Below are positions 7,991 through 19,394 of a stretch of 64,000 nt of DNA, piece after piece. The stretch is taken from assembly GCF_003173775.1 (NCBI RefSeq), contig NZ_CP029552.1:211001-275000 (forward strand), given 5' to 3'. The first letter of the stretch is position 1; each line of letters begins with the position of its first letter. The position numbers were made by a program, and so were the translations under genes. The stretch comes from Methylobacterium sp. 17Sr1-1 (GTDB lineage Bacteria > Pseudomonadota > Alphaproteobacteria > Rhizobiales > Beijerinckiaceae). A model generated the notes under the pieces. The model saw nothing but the letters and a program-made list of their open reading frames with translations. It did no database searches and was not told the origin of the DNA.

Positions 7991-9205
7991 ATGGCGAAGA
8001 TCAAGGTGGCGAACCCCGTCGTCGAGCTCGACGGCGACGAGATGACCCGGATCATCTGGCAGTCCATCAAGGACAAGCTGATCCACCCCTACCTCGATGT
8101 CCCGCTCGAGTACTACGACCTCGGGGTCGAGCACCGCGACGCCACCAACGACAAGGTGACGATCGAGGCCGCCGAGGCGATCAAGAAGCACGGCGTCGGC
8201 GTCAAGTGCGCCACCATCACCCCGGACGAGGCCCGGGTGAAGGAGTTCAACCTCAAGGAGATGTGGAAGTCGCCGAACGGCACGATCCGCAACATCCTCG
8301 GCGGCGTGATCTTCCGCGAGCCGATCATCTGCCGCAACGTGCCGCGCCTGGTGCCGGGCTGGACCCAGCCGATCGTCGTCGGCCGCCACGCCTATGGCGA
8401 CCAGTACCGCGCCACCGACTTCAAGGTGCCGGGCAAGGGCCGCCTCACCGTCAAGTTCGAGGGCGAGGACGGCACCGTCATCGAGCGTGAGGTGTTCAAG
8501 TTCCCGGGCGCCGGCGTCGCCCTGTCGATGTACAACCTCGACGAGTCGATCCGCGACTTCGCCCGCGCGTCGATGAACTATGGCCTGGCCCGCAAGTTCC
8601 CGGTCTACCTCTCGACCAAGAACACCATCCTGAAGGCCTATGACGGCCGGTTCAAGGACATCTTCGAGGAGGTGTACGAGGCCGAGTTCAAGTCGCGGTT
8701 CCAGTCGGCCGGCATCACCTACGAGCACCGCCTGATCGACGACATGGTCGCCTCGGCCCTGAAGTGGTCCGGCGGCTACGTCTGGGCGTGCAAGAACTAC
8801 GACGGCGACGTGCAGTCGGACACCGTGGCGCAGGGCTTCGGCTCGCTCGGCCTGATGACCTCGGTGCTGCTCACCCCCGACGGCCAGACCGTCGAGGCCG
8901 AGGCCGCCCACGGCACGGTGACCCGCCACTACCGCGAGCACCAGAAGGGCAAGGAGACCTCTACCAACTCGATCGCGTCGATCTTCGCCTGGACCCGCGG
9001 CCTGTCGCACCGCGCCAAGCTCGACTCGAACGCCGATCTCGCCAAGTTCGCCGAGACGCTGGAGAAGGTCTGCGTCGACACCGTCGAGGCCGGCTTCATG
9101 ACCAAGGACCTCGCGCTGCTCGTCGGCCCGGACCAGAAGTGGCTCTCCACCACCGGCTTCCTCGACAAGATCGACGAGAACCTGAAGACCGCGATGACGG
9201 CGTAA
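7991..9205 (+). CDS. icd: NADP-dependent isocitrate dehydrogenase
   Basis: This 404-residue TCA-cycle enzyme oxidatively decarboxylates isocitrate to 2-oxoglutarate with NADP. It starts [20 protein letters not shown] and contains the substrate-site segments [13 protein letters not shown] and [11 protein letters not shown], then [16 protein letters not shown] for cofactor binding. This is the subfamily II homodimer type shared by alphaproteobacteria and eukaryotic IDH1/2. The codon use is the most C-biased in the window, as expected for a highly expressed gene. It is monocistronic, with a hairpin directly after the stop. Confidence 0.97.
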   Translation: MAKIKVANPVVELDGDEMTRIIWQSIKDKLIHPYLDVPLEYYDLGVEHRDATNDKVTIEAAEAIKKHGVGVKCATITPDEARVKEFNLKEMWKSPNGTIRNILGGVIFREPIICRNVPRLVPGWTQPIVVGRHAYGDQYRATDFKVPGKGRLTVKFEGEDGTVIEREVFKFPGAGVALSMYNLDESIRDFARASMNYGLARKFPVYLSTKNTILKAYDGRFKDIFEEVYEAEFKSRFQSAGITYEHRLIDDMVASALKWSGGYVWACKNYDGDVQSDTVAQGFGSLGLMTSVLLTPDGQTVEAEAAHGTVTRHYREHQKGKETSTNSIASIFAWTRGLSHRAKLDSNADLAKFAETLEKVCVDTVEAGFMTKDLALLVGPDQKWLSTTGFLDKIDENLKTAMTA

Positions 9206-9213
9206 AACGCCGA

Positions 9214-9238
9214 GGGCGGCCGGGCCTCCCGGCCGCCC
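9214..9238 (+). terminator. Strong hairpin after icd
   Basis: A perfect 11-bp stem (9214-9224 with 9228-9238) with a three-base loop lies eight bases after the icd stop. There is no run of T after it, so termination may need help, but position and stability fit a transcript 3' end. Confidence 0.7.
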
Positions 9239-9282
9239 GTCAAGGTATCGTTCCCCGCAGCGTCGATGCCGCGGGGGACCCG

Positions 9283-9939
9283 TCAGGCGCCGCGCACCAC
9301 CAGCGTCAGCGCCGCCGCGTAGCCCTCGCCCTCCGGGCGGATCTCCGCGATGCCGCGGCCCTCGGGGTCGTCCTGGCGCAGGAGGACGTCGCGGGCATTG
9401 CCGATCCGGCCGCGCCGGGAGCGGCCCGCATAGGCGGGCGCCCCGTACACCGCGTCGCTCACAGCGTCAGGGAAGTAGATCTGGCCCGTGAGCGCCGTCC
9501 GGCCGCCCAGGATCACCTTCACGTGGAGGTGGGGCGTGCGGCCCGGATACCAGCCGGGATAGATCGTCCGGAAGCCCACGCGGCCGGCTTCGTCGGCGAC
9601 CTGCGTGCCACGCAGGAACGTTCGGCCGACGGTCGACGCGCCCCGGTCACCCTGATCGCGGGTACCCGAATACTGCCCCTGCGCGTCGGCGTGCCAGAGA
9701 TCGACCCGGGCCGCCGGCAGGGCGACGCAGTCGCGCAACGTCACGACCTGCAGGCTCACCCGGAGCGGCGTGCCGGCCCGGTCTTCCCGGATGTCCGAGC
9801 GCAGCAGGCGGGGATCGAGGTAGAACGGTCCCTCCACCGCCTGCGGGGTCAGGAGGCAGGTCGCCCGCGCCGGCCGGGGCGCCAGGAGGCCGGCGGCAAG
9901 GGTGCCGAGCATCACGCGGCGCGTCGGGCGATTCGGCAT
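9283..9939 (-). CDS. Exported intradiol dioxygenase-like protein
   Basis: This 218-residue protein has a twin-arginine-like leader (PTRRVMLGTLAAGLLAP, cut after ARA near residue 26). The domain resembles the protocatechuate 3,4-dioxygenase beta fold: VEGPFYLD, VDLWHADAQGQYSG and IYPGWYPGRTPHLHVKV. The two tyrosines and the HLH histidines of these segments correspond to the Fe(III) ligands of intradiol ring-cleavage enzymes. Tat export suits a protein folded with its metal in the cytoplasm. The substrate is unknown; the family also includes proteins of untested activity. It is monocistronic, next to the kinase gene on the same strand. Confidence 0.86.
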   Translation of the reverse strand: MPNRPTRRVMLGTLAAGLLAPRPARATCLLTPQAVEGPFYLDPRLLRSDIREDRAGTPLRVSLQVVTLRDCVALPAARVDLWHADAQGQYSGTRDQGDRGASTVGRTFLRGTQVADEAGRVGFRTIYPGWYPGRTPHLHVKVILGGRTALTGQIYFPDAVSDAVYGAPAYAGRSRRGRIGNARDVLLRQDDPEGRGIAEIRPEGEGYAAALTLVVRGA

Positions 9940-9979
9940 CGGCTCCTCCCCTGTCCTGGCGGCGTGCGGCCGCCGCGCG

Positions 9980-11596
9980 TCAGGTCACCCCGGTCGGCCC
10001 GTCCAGCACCGCCCGCACCCGTCGCGCCAGCTCCATCCGGCGGTAGGGCTTGTTGATGATCTCGAACTCGCTGCCGCCGGCGTCGGTGCGCTCCAGCGAG
10101 GCCTCGGCGTAGCCGGTGGTGAGCAGCACCTTGAGGCGGGGCTGGCGGCGGCGGGCCTCGCGGGCGAGCATCACGCCATTCATGCCGCCGGGCATGATCA
10201 GGTCGGAGAACAGGAGGTCGACCTTGTCGCCGCCGTCGAGCAGTTCGAGGGCCTGGCGGCCGTCGGTGGCCAGCAGCGTGGTGTAGCCGAAATCGCGCAG
10301 GATCGCCCGGGCGAGTTCGGCGACGTCGCGGCGGTCGTCGACGACCAGGATCGTCTCGGTGCCGGAGCGCTGGTCGGCGCGCTGGCCGGGGCCCGGGGCC
10401 GGACGCTCCTCGCTGTCGCTCATCGGGAAGTAGAGCCGCACGGTGGTGCCGTGGCCGGAGCGCGACTCCATGACGACGGTGCCGCCCGATTGCTTGGCGA
10501 AGCCGTAGACCATGGCGAGGCCGAGTCCCGTGCCGCGCCCCTCCTCCTTGGTGGTGAAGAACGGCTCCATCACCCGCGCCAGGACCTCCGGCGGCATGCC
10601 GTTGCCGGTATCCGTCACCGCGACCGAGACGTAGCGCCCGGGCTGCGGAAGGCCGGAGGGCAGATCCTCGGCCGAGAAGACGTGGTTCTCGGTCCGGAGC
10701 GTCACCGTCCCGCCGTCCGGCATCGCGTCGCGGGCGTTGATCAGGATGTTGAGCAGCGCCACCTCGGTCTGGGTCGGGTCGAGGCGGGCGTTCCACAGGC
10801 CCTCGGGCAGCTCCGCCTCGATGGCGATGCCGTCGCCGAGGGTGCGCCCGGCGAGGTCGCGCATGCCCTCGACGAGGTTGTTGAGGTTGACCGCCCGCCC
10901 GTCGAGGCGCTGCTTGCGGGCGAAGGCGAGCAGCTGCTGGGTCAGGGTGGTGGCGCGCTCGGCGGCGCTGCGGATGTTGTCGACCGCCCGGGTCATCCGG
11001 CGCGGATCCGCCGCCGGGTCTTCGAGGCCCGACTGCAGGATGTCGACGTAGCCCACCACCACCTGGAGCAGGTTGTTGAAATCGTGCGCGATGCCGCCGG
11101 TGAGCTGGCCGAGCGCCTCCATCTTCTGGGCCTGGCGCAGGGCCTCCTCGGCGTCGCGCCGACGCGACACGTCGAGCTGCGAGCCGAAGAAGTAGACCAG
11201 CTCGCCCTTCTGGTCGTAGACCGGCGAGATGAACAGCGCGTTCCAGAAGGTCGAGCCGTTCTTGCGGTAGTTCAGGATCTCGGTCGCGATCTCTTTCCGT
11301 TCCGCGATGGCGCGGCGGACCTCCGACACCGTCTCGCGGTCCGTCTCGGGTCCCTGCAGGAAGCGGCAGTTGCGGCCGACCAGCTCCTCGGGCGCGTAGC
11401 CGGTCATCGCCCGGAAGGCCTGGTTGGCGAAGATGATCGGGTTGTCCGGCTGGCGCGGATCGGTCACGATCATCGGCATCCGCGTCATCTCGACGGCGGC
11501 GAAGAAGATGTCGCTGTGATGGTCCGAGACGTCGGTGGGTACGTCCGCCACGGTCGGCCGGGTCCCGAGTTCGGTCGGCGTTCGCTTCACACTCAT
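9980..11596 (-). CDS. LOV-domain hybrid sensor histidine kinase with C-terminal receiver
   Basis: This protein is about 538 residues, from ATG 11596 (GGAG six bases upstream; an ATG at 11836 would add an unlikely Arg-rich extension). A PAS/LOV domain at residues 30-145 carries GRNCRFLQG, where Cys77 is the flavin-adduct cysteine of blue-light receptors. A HWE/HisKA-type region follows with phospho-acceptor His171 in GGIAHDFNN. The ATPase domain has N-box [18 protein letters not shown] and [10 protein letters not shown] receiver starts near residue 413 with acceptor Asp464. No membrane segment is seen, so the kinase is soluble. It probably senses blue light; the output partner is unknown. Confidence 0.92.
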   Translation of the reverse strand: MSVKRTPTELGTRPTVADVPTDVSDHHSDIFFAAVEMTRMPMIVTDPRQPDNPIIFANQAFRAMTGYAPEELVGRNCRFLQGPETDRETVSEVRRAIAERKEIATEILNYRKNGSTFWNALFISPVYDQKGELVYFFGSQLDVSRRRDAEEALRQAQKMEALGQLTGGIAHDFNNLLQVVVGYVDILQSGLEDPAADPRRMTRAVDNIRSAAERATTLTQQLLAFARKQRLDGRAVNLNNLVEGMRDLAGRTLGDGIAIEAELPEGLWNARLDPTQTEVALLNILINARDAMPDGGTVTLRTENHVFSAEDLPSGLPQPGRYVSVAVTDTGNGMPPEVLARVMEPFFTTKEEGRGTGLGLAMVYGFAKQSGGTVVMESRSGHGTTVRLYFPMSDSEERPAPGPGQRADQRSGTETILVVDDRRDVAELARAILRDFGYTTLLATDGRQALELLDGGDKVDLLFSDLIMPGGMNGVMLAREARRRQPRLKVLLTTGYAEASLERTDAGGSEFEIINKPYRRMELARRVRAVLDGPTGVT

Positions 11597-12023
11597 CGTC
11601 GCTCCGGTGGCCCGCTGACCGAATCTCGTCCGCTCAAGATCCCGCCTGGACGATGGGATCCTACACCCGGCGCCCCTGCACAACGGTCGAGGCCACCCGT
11701 GCGACCGCGACCGGGCGTCGCTTCGGGACCGGGATAGGCCAGGCGACGCAAGGTTGCAATCGCCGTCGCGGCGGTCACCGGCGGGCGAGCGGCGGTCCCG
11801 ATCCGGGAAACGATTGCCACGACCGGATTTTTCCACGTCCCGGGCGCGGATGCACTTGGCTCCCTCCGCTGCAACACCGTCGCGAGGGCATAATGATGCC
11901 GGACTATGCCCTCACAGGGGTGGAAGATTCAAAGTTATGCTTACCGCCCGGGGCCGTGATCGGGGACGAGGCCCCGAGGACCCCGTCGATCGGGCCGGAT
12001 GTTGCGGCTAAGCCCCGCCCCTC
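11597..12023. other. Spacer without recognisable gene
   Basis: This 427-base stretch lies between the histidine kinase start and the end of the AI-2E-family gene, both on the minus strand. Open frames here are short and lack coding character or a ribosome site. It probably holds the kinase promoter, but I cannot point to convincing -35/-10 boxes. Confidence 0.55.
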
Positions 12024-13940
12024 TCACGCCGCCTCGCGCCGCGTCTCGCGGGCCTCGCCGGCGCCGGAGAGCGCCAGGGCGGCGTCGAGGGCGTCGCTGA
12101 TCGTGGTGACCAGGATGTCGGCGGAGGTCGCCCGGCGCAGGCGGTCGCGGCCTCCCGGGTCGCGCTCGCGCCAGATCGCCACCATCACCCGCACGCCGGG
12201 GATCGCCCGCCGGGCGAGGCGGGCAGCGAGGCGGATGTGCGAGGTGCTGATCGGCTCGATATAGGACAGGCAGACCAGGGCGACGCCCGCGGTGTCCGGC
12301 CGCTCGCCCTTGTTCAGGGCGTCCTGGCTGGTGGTGCGGGCGTTGAGGCCGTGATGACCGAGCACCTGGGCCAGCATGCCGGCGGCGGCGGCGTCGAACG
12401 GCCCGCGGGCCGCCACCACCAGCACCGGGGCGGGCCCGCGCCAGGCCGGCCCTAACTCCTCCGGACGGCGCACGATGGCGGTCGAGGCCCGGTCCGGCCC
12501 GAGCGCCGCCACCGCCGCCTCGGTCTCGGCGCTGCGCACCGCCGAGGCGCCTTTTCGCACCGGCAGGGTGCCGAGCGTCGTCACCACGCTCTCGATCGCC
12601 TGCCCCACCGCCTGCTGGCGGTCGGCGGCGAGGGCCCCGCTCGCCCGGTCGTTCTGGGCGAGCCGCAGGCCGCCGAGCGCGATCTCGTCGTAGTAGGTGG
12701 CGAGCGCGCGCTCCTTGAGCACCTGGCGCGCCTTGTCGATCGCCTCGAGGGGGTCGCCCGCCAGCATGCGCTGGTAGAAGATCTCGGAGGGGGCCAAGGC
12801 CGGCCGGTCGCCCAGCATCACGTCGAGGAAGGCCAGGCGCTCGACGTGGCGGCCGAGCACCACCAGGCAGACGGTGATCGGGGTGGCGAGCACCAGCCCG
12901 ACCGGCCCCCACAGGAAGGTCCAGAGCGTCGCGGCCAGGATCACTGCCACCGGCGATAGGCCGGTCGAGTGGCCGTAGAGCAGGGGCTCGATCACGTGGC
13001 CGGCGATCGGCTCGACGACCGCGAAGAGGACGATCGTGGCGATCAGCATCGACCAGCCCGGATCGACCGCTGCGGCCAGCAGCAGCGGGAAGGCCATGCC
13101 GATCACCGCGCCGATATAGGGCACGAAGCGCAGGATCGCCGCGAGCACGCCCCACAGGATCGGGCTCGGCACCCCGATCAGCCACAGGCCGATCGCGATC
13201 ACGATGCCGAAGGCGAGGTTGAGCCCGGCCTGGGCGAGGAAGAAGCGCGACAGGCGCGCCACCGCGTCGTCCATCGCCGCCGTGGTGGCGCGCAGGTCGC
13301 CGGAGCCGGCGAGCCGGATCGCGCGGTTGCGCAGGTCCTCGCGCTGGGCGAGGAAGAACAGGGTGAAGAGCAGGATCAGCCCGACCGTGGCGAGCGGGTG
13401 CAGCACCGGTGCCACGACGCTGCCGAGGGTCGTGAGCAGCCCGGCCTTCGGCTCGCGCACCTCGACCAGCATCGGTTTCTCGGTGTCGGCCGGACCGCGC
13501 GGCTTGGCGGGCTCCGGCGGCTGGAGGTCCTGGCTCAGGTCCTGCACCGCCTGGAACAAGCGCTCCAGGGTGGCGCCGCCGCCGGCCTGGGCGCGTAAGG
13601 AGCCGATCTTCTCGCGCATCGTCACGGTGTAGCGCGGCAGGTCCGCGGCGAGCTGCGACGCCTCGTTGGCGATCAGGAGCCCGAGCCCCCCGATTCCCGC
13701 GAAGGTCGCCAGCACCACGACCAGCACGGCGAGCGAGCGCGGCAGGCGCCGGCGCTGCAGGCCCCTCACCGCCGGCGCCAGCACGAAGCTGAGGAGCACC
13801 GCGAGCGTGATCGGCATCAGCACGTCGCGCCCGAGGGACAGGATCGCGCCGCTCGCCAGCACCAGGAGGCAGGCCGCCAGCGCCGTGAAGACCGGCATCG
13901 CGTCGCGCAGGCGGCGCGCCGTCACGGGATCGTCGATCAT
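12024..13940 (-). CDS. AI-2E/PerM-family membrane transporter with long cytosolic tail
   Basis: This protein has 638 residues from ATG 13940 (AGAGG upstream). Membrane segments lie near residues 15-60 and 70-92, then a soluble loop of about 80 residues, then further segments from about 175 to 365. The family signature region is SPILWGVLAAILRFVPYIGAVIG followed by VEPLLYGHSTGLSPVAVI-type sequence. About 270 residues follow the last membrane helix, far longer than typical PerM proteins of 340-380 residues. The tail ends in an alpha/beta region (VLVVAARGPFDAAAAGMLAQ) reminiscent of a cobalamin-binding or receiver-like fold. Family membership is clear; the transported molecule and the tail's role are unknown. 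Confidence 0.87.
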   Translation of the reverse strand: MIDDPVTARRLRDAMPVFTALAACLLVLASGAILSLGRDVLMPITLAVLLSFVLAPAVRGLQRRRLPRSLAVLVVVLATFAGIGGLGLLIANEASQLAADLPRYTVTMREKIGSLRAQAGGGATLERLFQAVQDLSQDLQPPEPAKPRGPADTEKPMLVEVREPKAGLLTTLGSVVAPVLHPLATVGLILLFTLFFLAQREDLRNRAIRLAGSGDLRATTAAMDDAVARLSRFFLAQAGLNLAFGIVIAIGLWLIGVPSPILWGVLAAILRFVPYIGAVIGMAFPLLLAAAVDPGWSMLIATIVLFAVVEPIAGHVIEPLLYGHSTGLSPVAVILAATLWTFLWGPVGLVLATPITVCLVVLGRHVERLAFLDVMLGDRPALAPSEIFYQRMLAGDPLEAIDKARQVLKERALATYYDEIALGGLRLAQNDRASGALAADRQQAVGQAIESVVTTLGTLPVRKGASAVRSAETEAAVAALGPDRASTAIVRRPEELGPAWRGPAPVLVVAARGPFDAAAAGMLAQVLGHHGLNARTTSQDALNKGERPDTAGVALVCLSYIEPISTSHIRLAARLARRAIPGVRVMVAIWRERDPGGRDRLRRATSADILVTTISDALDAALALSGAGEARETRREAA

Positions 13941-14022
13941 CGGCCTCTCTAACCCTTCATGCCGTCGCGTCGACGCGAGGGCGTCCGGCGCGTCGGCGCC
14001 GGTCTTCGTTCGGACTTCTGGA

Positions 14023-14120
14023 AGCACTCTCCGACGGAGCGGACGCCGGTTCGTCGCGGAAAATGCGGCAAAATCAAAGATCTAGAGCACGATCCGATCG
14101 CAACGTGACGGGGTCGTGCT
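14023..14120. repeat. Dispersed intergenic repeat, copy 1
   Basis: This stretch shares a near-identical block (AAAATGCGGCAAAATCAAAG, then a TCTAGAG-like word) with the spacer at 52884-52985. The flanking GGTTCGTCG and CCGACGGAGCGGA words also match. A degenerate fragment of the opening AGAGCATTTTC is also seen at 3753. It is A-rich compared with its surroundings and lies between a receiver gene and the transporter gene. Confidence 0.7.
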
Positions 14121-14140
14121 CCAGTCGGCGCCGCCGGCGC

Positions 14141-14518
14141 TCAGGGAGCGGACGGCGTGCCGAGGGCGGCGCCGATCTGGGTCAGGAGCTTCGAGAAGTC
14201 GACGGGCTTCGGGTGGTAGTCGTCGCAGCCGGCCTGGATCACCTTCTCGCGGTCGCCCGACATGGCGTGGGCGGTGAGCGCGATGATCGGGATCCGGGCG
14301 GTCTCGGCGTCGGACTTGAGCGCGCGCGCCGCCGACCATCCGTCGAGCACCGGCAGGTTCATGTCGAGCAGGATGATGTCGGGCCGGCTGGTGCGGGCCT
14401 TCATCACGCCCTCCTCGCCGTCATGGGCGAGCACCACCTCGTAGCCCCGCCGCTTGAGCCGCCGGGAGAGGAAATCCCAGATTTCCTCATGGTCCTCGAC
14501 GAGAAGGATCTTCGCCAC
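14141..14518 (-). CDS. Single-domain response regulator receiver
   Basis: This 125-residue lone CheY-like receiver runs from GTG 14518, which has GGAG eight bases upstream. An ATG at 14608 would add 30 poorly conserved residues. The acidic pocket is in ILLVEDHEE, the acceptor aspartate in DIILLDMNLPVLDG, the switch Thr in IALTAHA, and the conserved Lys in YHPKPVD. There is no output domain, so it must act through protein contacts or as a phosphate sink. It is not in an operon with a kinase; the hybrid kinase at 9980 is the nearest candidate, which is only a guess. Confidence 0.92.
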   Translation of the reverse strand: MAKILLVEDHEEIWDFLSRRLKRRGYEVVLAHDGEEGVMKARTSRPDIILLDMNLPVLDGWSAARALKSDAETARIPIIALTAHAMSGDREKVIQAGCDDYHPKPVDFSKLLTQIGAALGTPSAP

Positions 14519-14682
14519 CGCCCCCACTCCACGCTCGCGCGAGACGGCGCCGGCGGCCGGTCCGGCCGCCCGCTCGCCATCGCGCCTGTTCGACAGGCCC
14601 TCATACACGCCCGTCCCCGCTGAGGCAGGGGACGGACGCGGTCTCTCGGGCCCAACTCAAAGTGGGCAGGCCCGCCCGGATG

Positions 14683-16977
<2,295 letters not shown>

Positions 16978-17163
16978 AGGGGCGTTCGACGATCCCGGAG
17001 GCGAGAAGCCTGACTGTGGGCTGAACGCGCCGGCCCTCGCCCAAGCTCCCGTCCCTTCGTCAAAATTTCACCGGTGCAATTTTACCGGCGGGAATCGCGC
17101 CGCGATCCGGAGCCGCGGGCGCCGCCGCGGGTTGCCGGGATGCCGGGGTGACGAGGAGACACG

Positions 17164-17592
17164 ATGAGCGCGACGGTCGCGGACGTGATGAGCAGGGACG
17201 TGGAGTTCATCCCCGGCGAGGCGCCGGTGCAGGAGGCCGCGGTGCTGATGGGCGAGCTCGATGTCGGCGCCCTGCCGGTCGGCACGGCGGACGCCCTCGA
17301 CGGCGTGATCACCGACCGGGACATCCTCTACCGGGTGGTCGCGAAGGGGCTCGATCCGGGCAGCCTGCGGATCAGCGAGGTGCTGTCGCGCCCGGTCGTG
17401 TCCTGTACCGAGACCGATCCCCTGCGCACCGCCCTCGACCTGATGGCCGCCCACCACGTCCGGCGCCTGCCGGTGCGGGATGCGGGCGGGCGCGTGACCG
17501 GCTGGATCACCCTGGCGGACCTGTCGCGGGCGCTGCTGCTCGGCGGCGACGCACTCCAGACCTCGCTCAAGCGCCTGACCGAGGAGGCGTGA
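17164..17592 (+). CDS. CBS-domain pair protein
   Basis: This 142-residue protein is made of two tandem CBS motifs (about residues 8-62 and 72-130), with the typical repeats VMSRDVEFIPGEAPVQEAA / GVITDRDILYRVV and VLSRPVVSCTETDPLRTA / GWITLADLSRALL. Such stand-alone Bateman modules bind adenosine nucleotides and regulate partner enzymes or channels. AGGAGA lies just before the ATG. It is divergent from glgX with about 190 bases between. The partner is not evident. Confidence 0.9.
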   Translation: MSATVADVMSRDVEFIPGEAPVQEAAVLMGELDVGALPVGTADALDGVITDRDILYRVVAKGLDPGSLRISEVLSRPVVSCTETDPLRTALDLMAAHHVRRLPVRDAGGRVTGWITLADLSRALLLGGDALQTSLKRLTEEA

Positions 17593-17603
17593 GCGCCGTC
17601 CTG

Positions 17604-17888
17604 CTACGGATCGGCCGCGGCGGCGGCGGCGTTGGCCGCCGCGTTGGCGCGCTCGGCCTCCAGGATGGTCTGGCGGGCGAGGTAGCGGGTGACCAGCGCC
17701 TCGACGTCGCGGATGGTCTCCTCGACGAGGTGTTCCTGGAGCCGGGCGCGGGGATCCTCGGGCTGCAGGTTCTCGCGCTCCTGCAGCCGGCGCATGGCCT
17801 GCTTGACCACCTGGTAGACCGCTTCGCGCTCTTCGCGGCTCATCGCCGGGGAGACGGCCCGGGCGACCAGGTCGGTGAAATCGGACAT
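17604..17888 (-). CDS. Small helical protein of unknown function
   Basis: This 94-residue, charged and probably fully helical protein has the segment MSREEREAVYQVVKQAMRR and a long amphipathic stretch ending in an alanine run (ANAAANAAAAAADP). There is no signal peptide or membrane segment. It is convergent with the CBS gene, 11 bases apart, and downstream of the polysaccharide export gene on the same strand. I do not recognise a named family. The coding call rests on codon bias and a compact fit between neighbours. Confidence 0.65.
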   Translation of the reverse strand: MSDFTDLVARAVSPAMSREEREAVYQVVKQAMRRLQERENLQPEDPRARLQEHLVEETIRDVEALVTRYLARQTILEAERANAAANAAAAAADP

Positions 17889-18006
17889 CGGGGTACTGCT
17901 CGTCCTGACGCGTCGCGGGCGCTCCGTGACGGCGCTCCAGCCCGCCTCATCGCACGGCCTGCGCCGGAACCGAAGGCCCGGGCGGGGTCCGCCTTCGGAA
18001 CCGGCC

Positions 18007-19311
18007 TTACATGTTGTGGTCCTTGACGCCGGCGATGAGCAGGCTGCTGCAGCCCCAGATCACCAGGAAGGCGAAGAAGGCGACGAACAGGCTGTGCCCG
18101 CGCATCGGCACGGTGGAGAGCTCGGGCCGGCTCGGCGGCATGAAGATCGCGAGGTAGACGTGCTGGCGATTCGCCGCCACCCGGGCCCGATCGAGCATCT
18201 GGGTGGCGGAGTCGTTCAGCTTCTCGGCGATGGTGCGCTCGACCATCAGCCCCTCGTATTCCAGGATCGCCTCCGAGACGGACCGGCCGCCGACCGCCAT
18301 CCCGTAGTTGGTCAGCGAGTCTTCGAGCTGCTTGATCTGCTGGTTGGTGGCGTTGAGGCTCGCCACGATGGTCTGGATCGAGCGCGACTTCTCGTCGAGG
18401 CCGGAGCCGCGCAGCACCTGCAGGTCGTTCTCCGACTTGATCTTGTCCTTGCGCAAGGAGAGCAGGGTGGTCATCGTCGCCTCGGCCGACTTGGCCGGAT
18501 CGATGATGCCCCAGCGGTTGCGGAACTCGCGCAGGGAGAGGTGGGCCTTGCGCATCCGCTCCTCGCTCGCCGCCAGGTCGTCCTTGCTGTGCCGGAGCAT
18601 GTCCTGCTGCGCACGGGACGAGATCGCGTTGATCAGCGCCTCGGCGCGGGCCATGATGTGGCGGCTGATCGCCAGGGCGTCCTCGGGCGTGAAGGCCTGC
18701 ACCGTCAGGGTCAATATGCCGGAGACGAGGTCGATATGGACATCGACGTGCTTGCGCCAGTACTTCAGCAGAGTCTCGATCGGCTTGTCGCCGGAATAGC
18801 GCGTCCAGAAGTCGGCCTCGTCGCGGGTGAACATCCGGACGATGTCAAGCTCTTTCTGGGCGCTCTCCAGCATCGGCTGACTCTGGATGTAGTCTCGGAC
18901 GATGTAGCTGTCCTGGCTGTTGTTCTTCTGGATTAGCGAGGAGAACTCGCCGAGCGCGACGTTGCCCATCGGCTCGACCTCGCCGCGGACGGCGAAGCGG
19001 GTCTCGACCACGTACTGGTCGGCGGCGAAGACGAACAGGTAGACCCCGACCACCGCCGTCGGCAGCAGCACGAAGAGGCCGATGCTGCGGATCAGCCGGG
19101 CCACGACCCGGTTCTGGGTGCCGGCGGCGGGCAGGAGCGGGACGCGGGTCCAGCGCAGCGGGTTGAGGAGCGCCGGCAGCCGGCCCCGGGGTCCCTCGGG
19201 GGAGATCGGCTCGACCGTCTCGGCGTTGCGGCGCAGGTCGGGCACGGTGCGCCGCGCGAACGCGATCATGCTGCCGAGCCTGTCGCGCCGTTTGACCTCG
19301 TCCGCGTCCAT
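18007..19311 (-). CDS. Capsule polysaccharide export inner-membrane protein (KpsE/BexC/Wzz-like)
   Basis: This protein has 434 residues from ATG 19311. The frame continues open for almost 1900 bases upstream across cobC and cobD, but that part is a shadow of those genes. A cytosolic head of about 75 residues is followed by a membrane segment (SIGLFVLLPTAVVGVYLFVF), then a periplasmic region with long coiled coils (about residues 200-350). A second membrane segment lies close to the C-terminus (GHSLFVAFFAFLVIWG), after a PSRPELSTVPMRG proline motif. This is the layout of polysaccharide co-polymerase/export proteins. The ABC transporter and outer-membrane channel expected with it are not adjacent. 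Confidence 0.88.
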   Translation of the reverse strand: MDADEVKRRDRLGSMIAFARRTVPDLRRNAETVEPISPEGPRGRLPALLNPLRWTRVPLLPAAGTQNRVVARLIRSIGLFVLLPTAVVGVYLFVFAADQYVVETRFAVRGEVEPMGNVALGEFSSLIQKNNSQDSYIVRDYIQSQPMLESAQKELDIVRMFTRDEADFWTRYSGDKPIETLLKYWRKHVDVHIDLVSGILTLTVQAFTPEDALAISRHIMARAEALINAISSRAQQDMLRHSKDDLAASEERMRKAHLSLREFRNRWGIIDPAKSAEATMTTLLSLRKDKIKSENDLQVLRGSGLDEKSRSIQTIVASLNATNQQIKQLEDSLTNYGMAVGGRSVSEAILEYEGLMVERTIAEKLNDSATQMLDRARVAANRQHVYLAIFMPPSRPELSTVPMRGHSLFVAFFAFLVIWGCSSLLIAGVKDHNM

Positions 19312-19394
19312 ACTGCCTGATTCCTCGTGCGGCACCCGGCCGCCTGCGTGACCCCGACGGCCAGGCTCATCGGATGCTGCGGTTTTCGGCCTTT

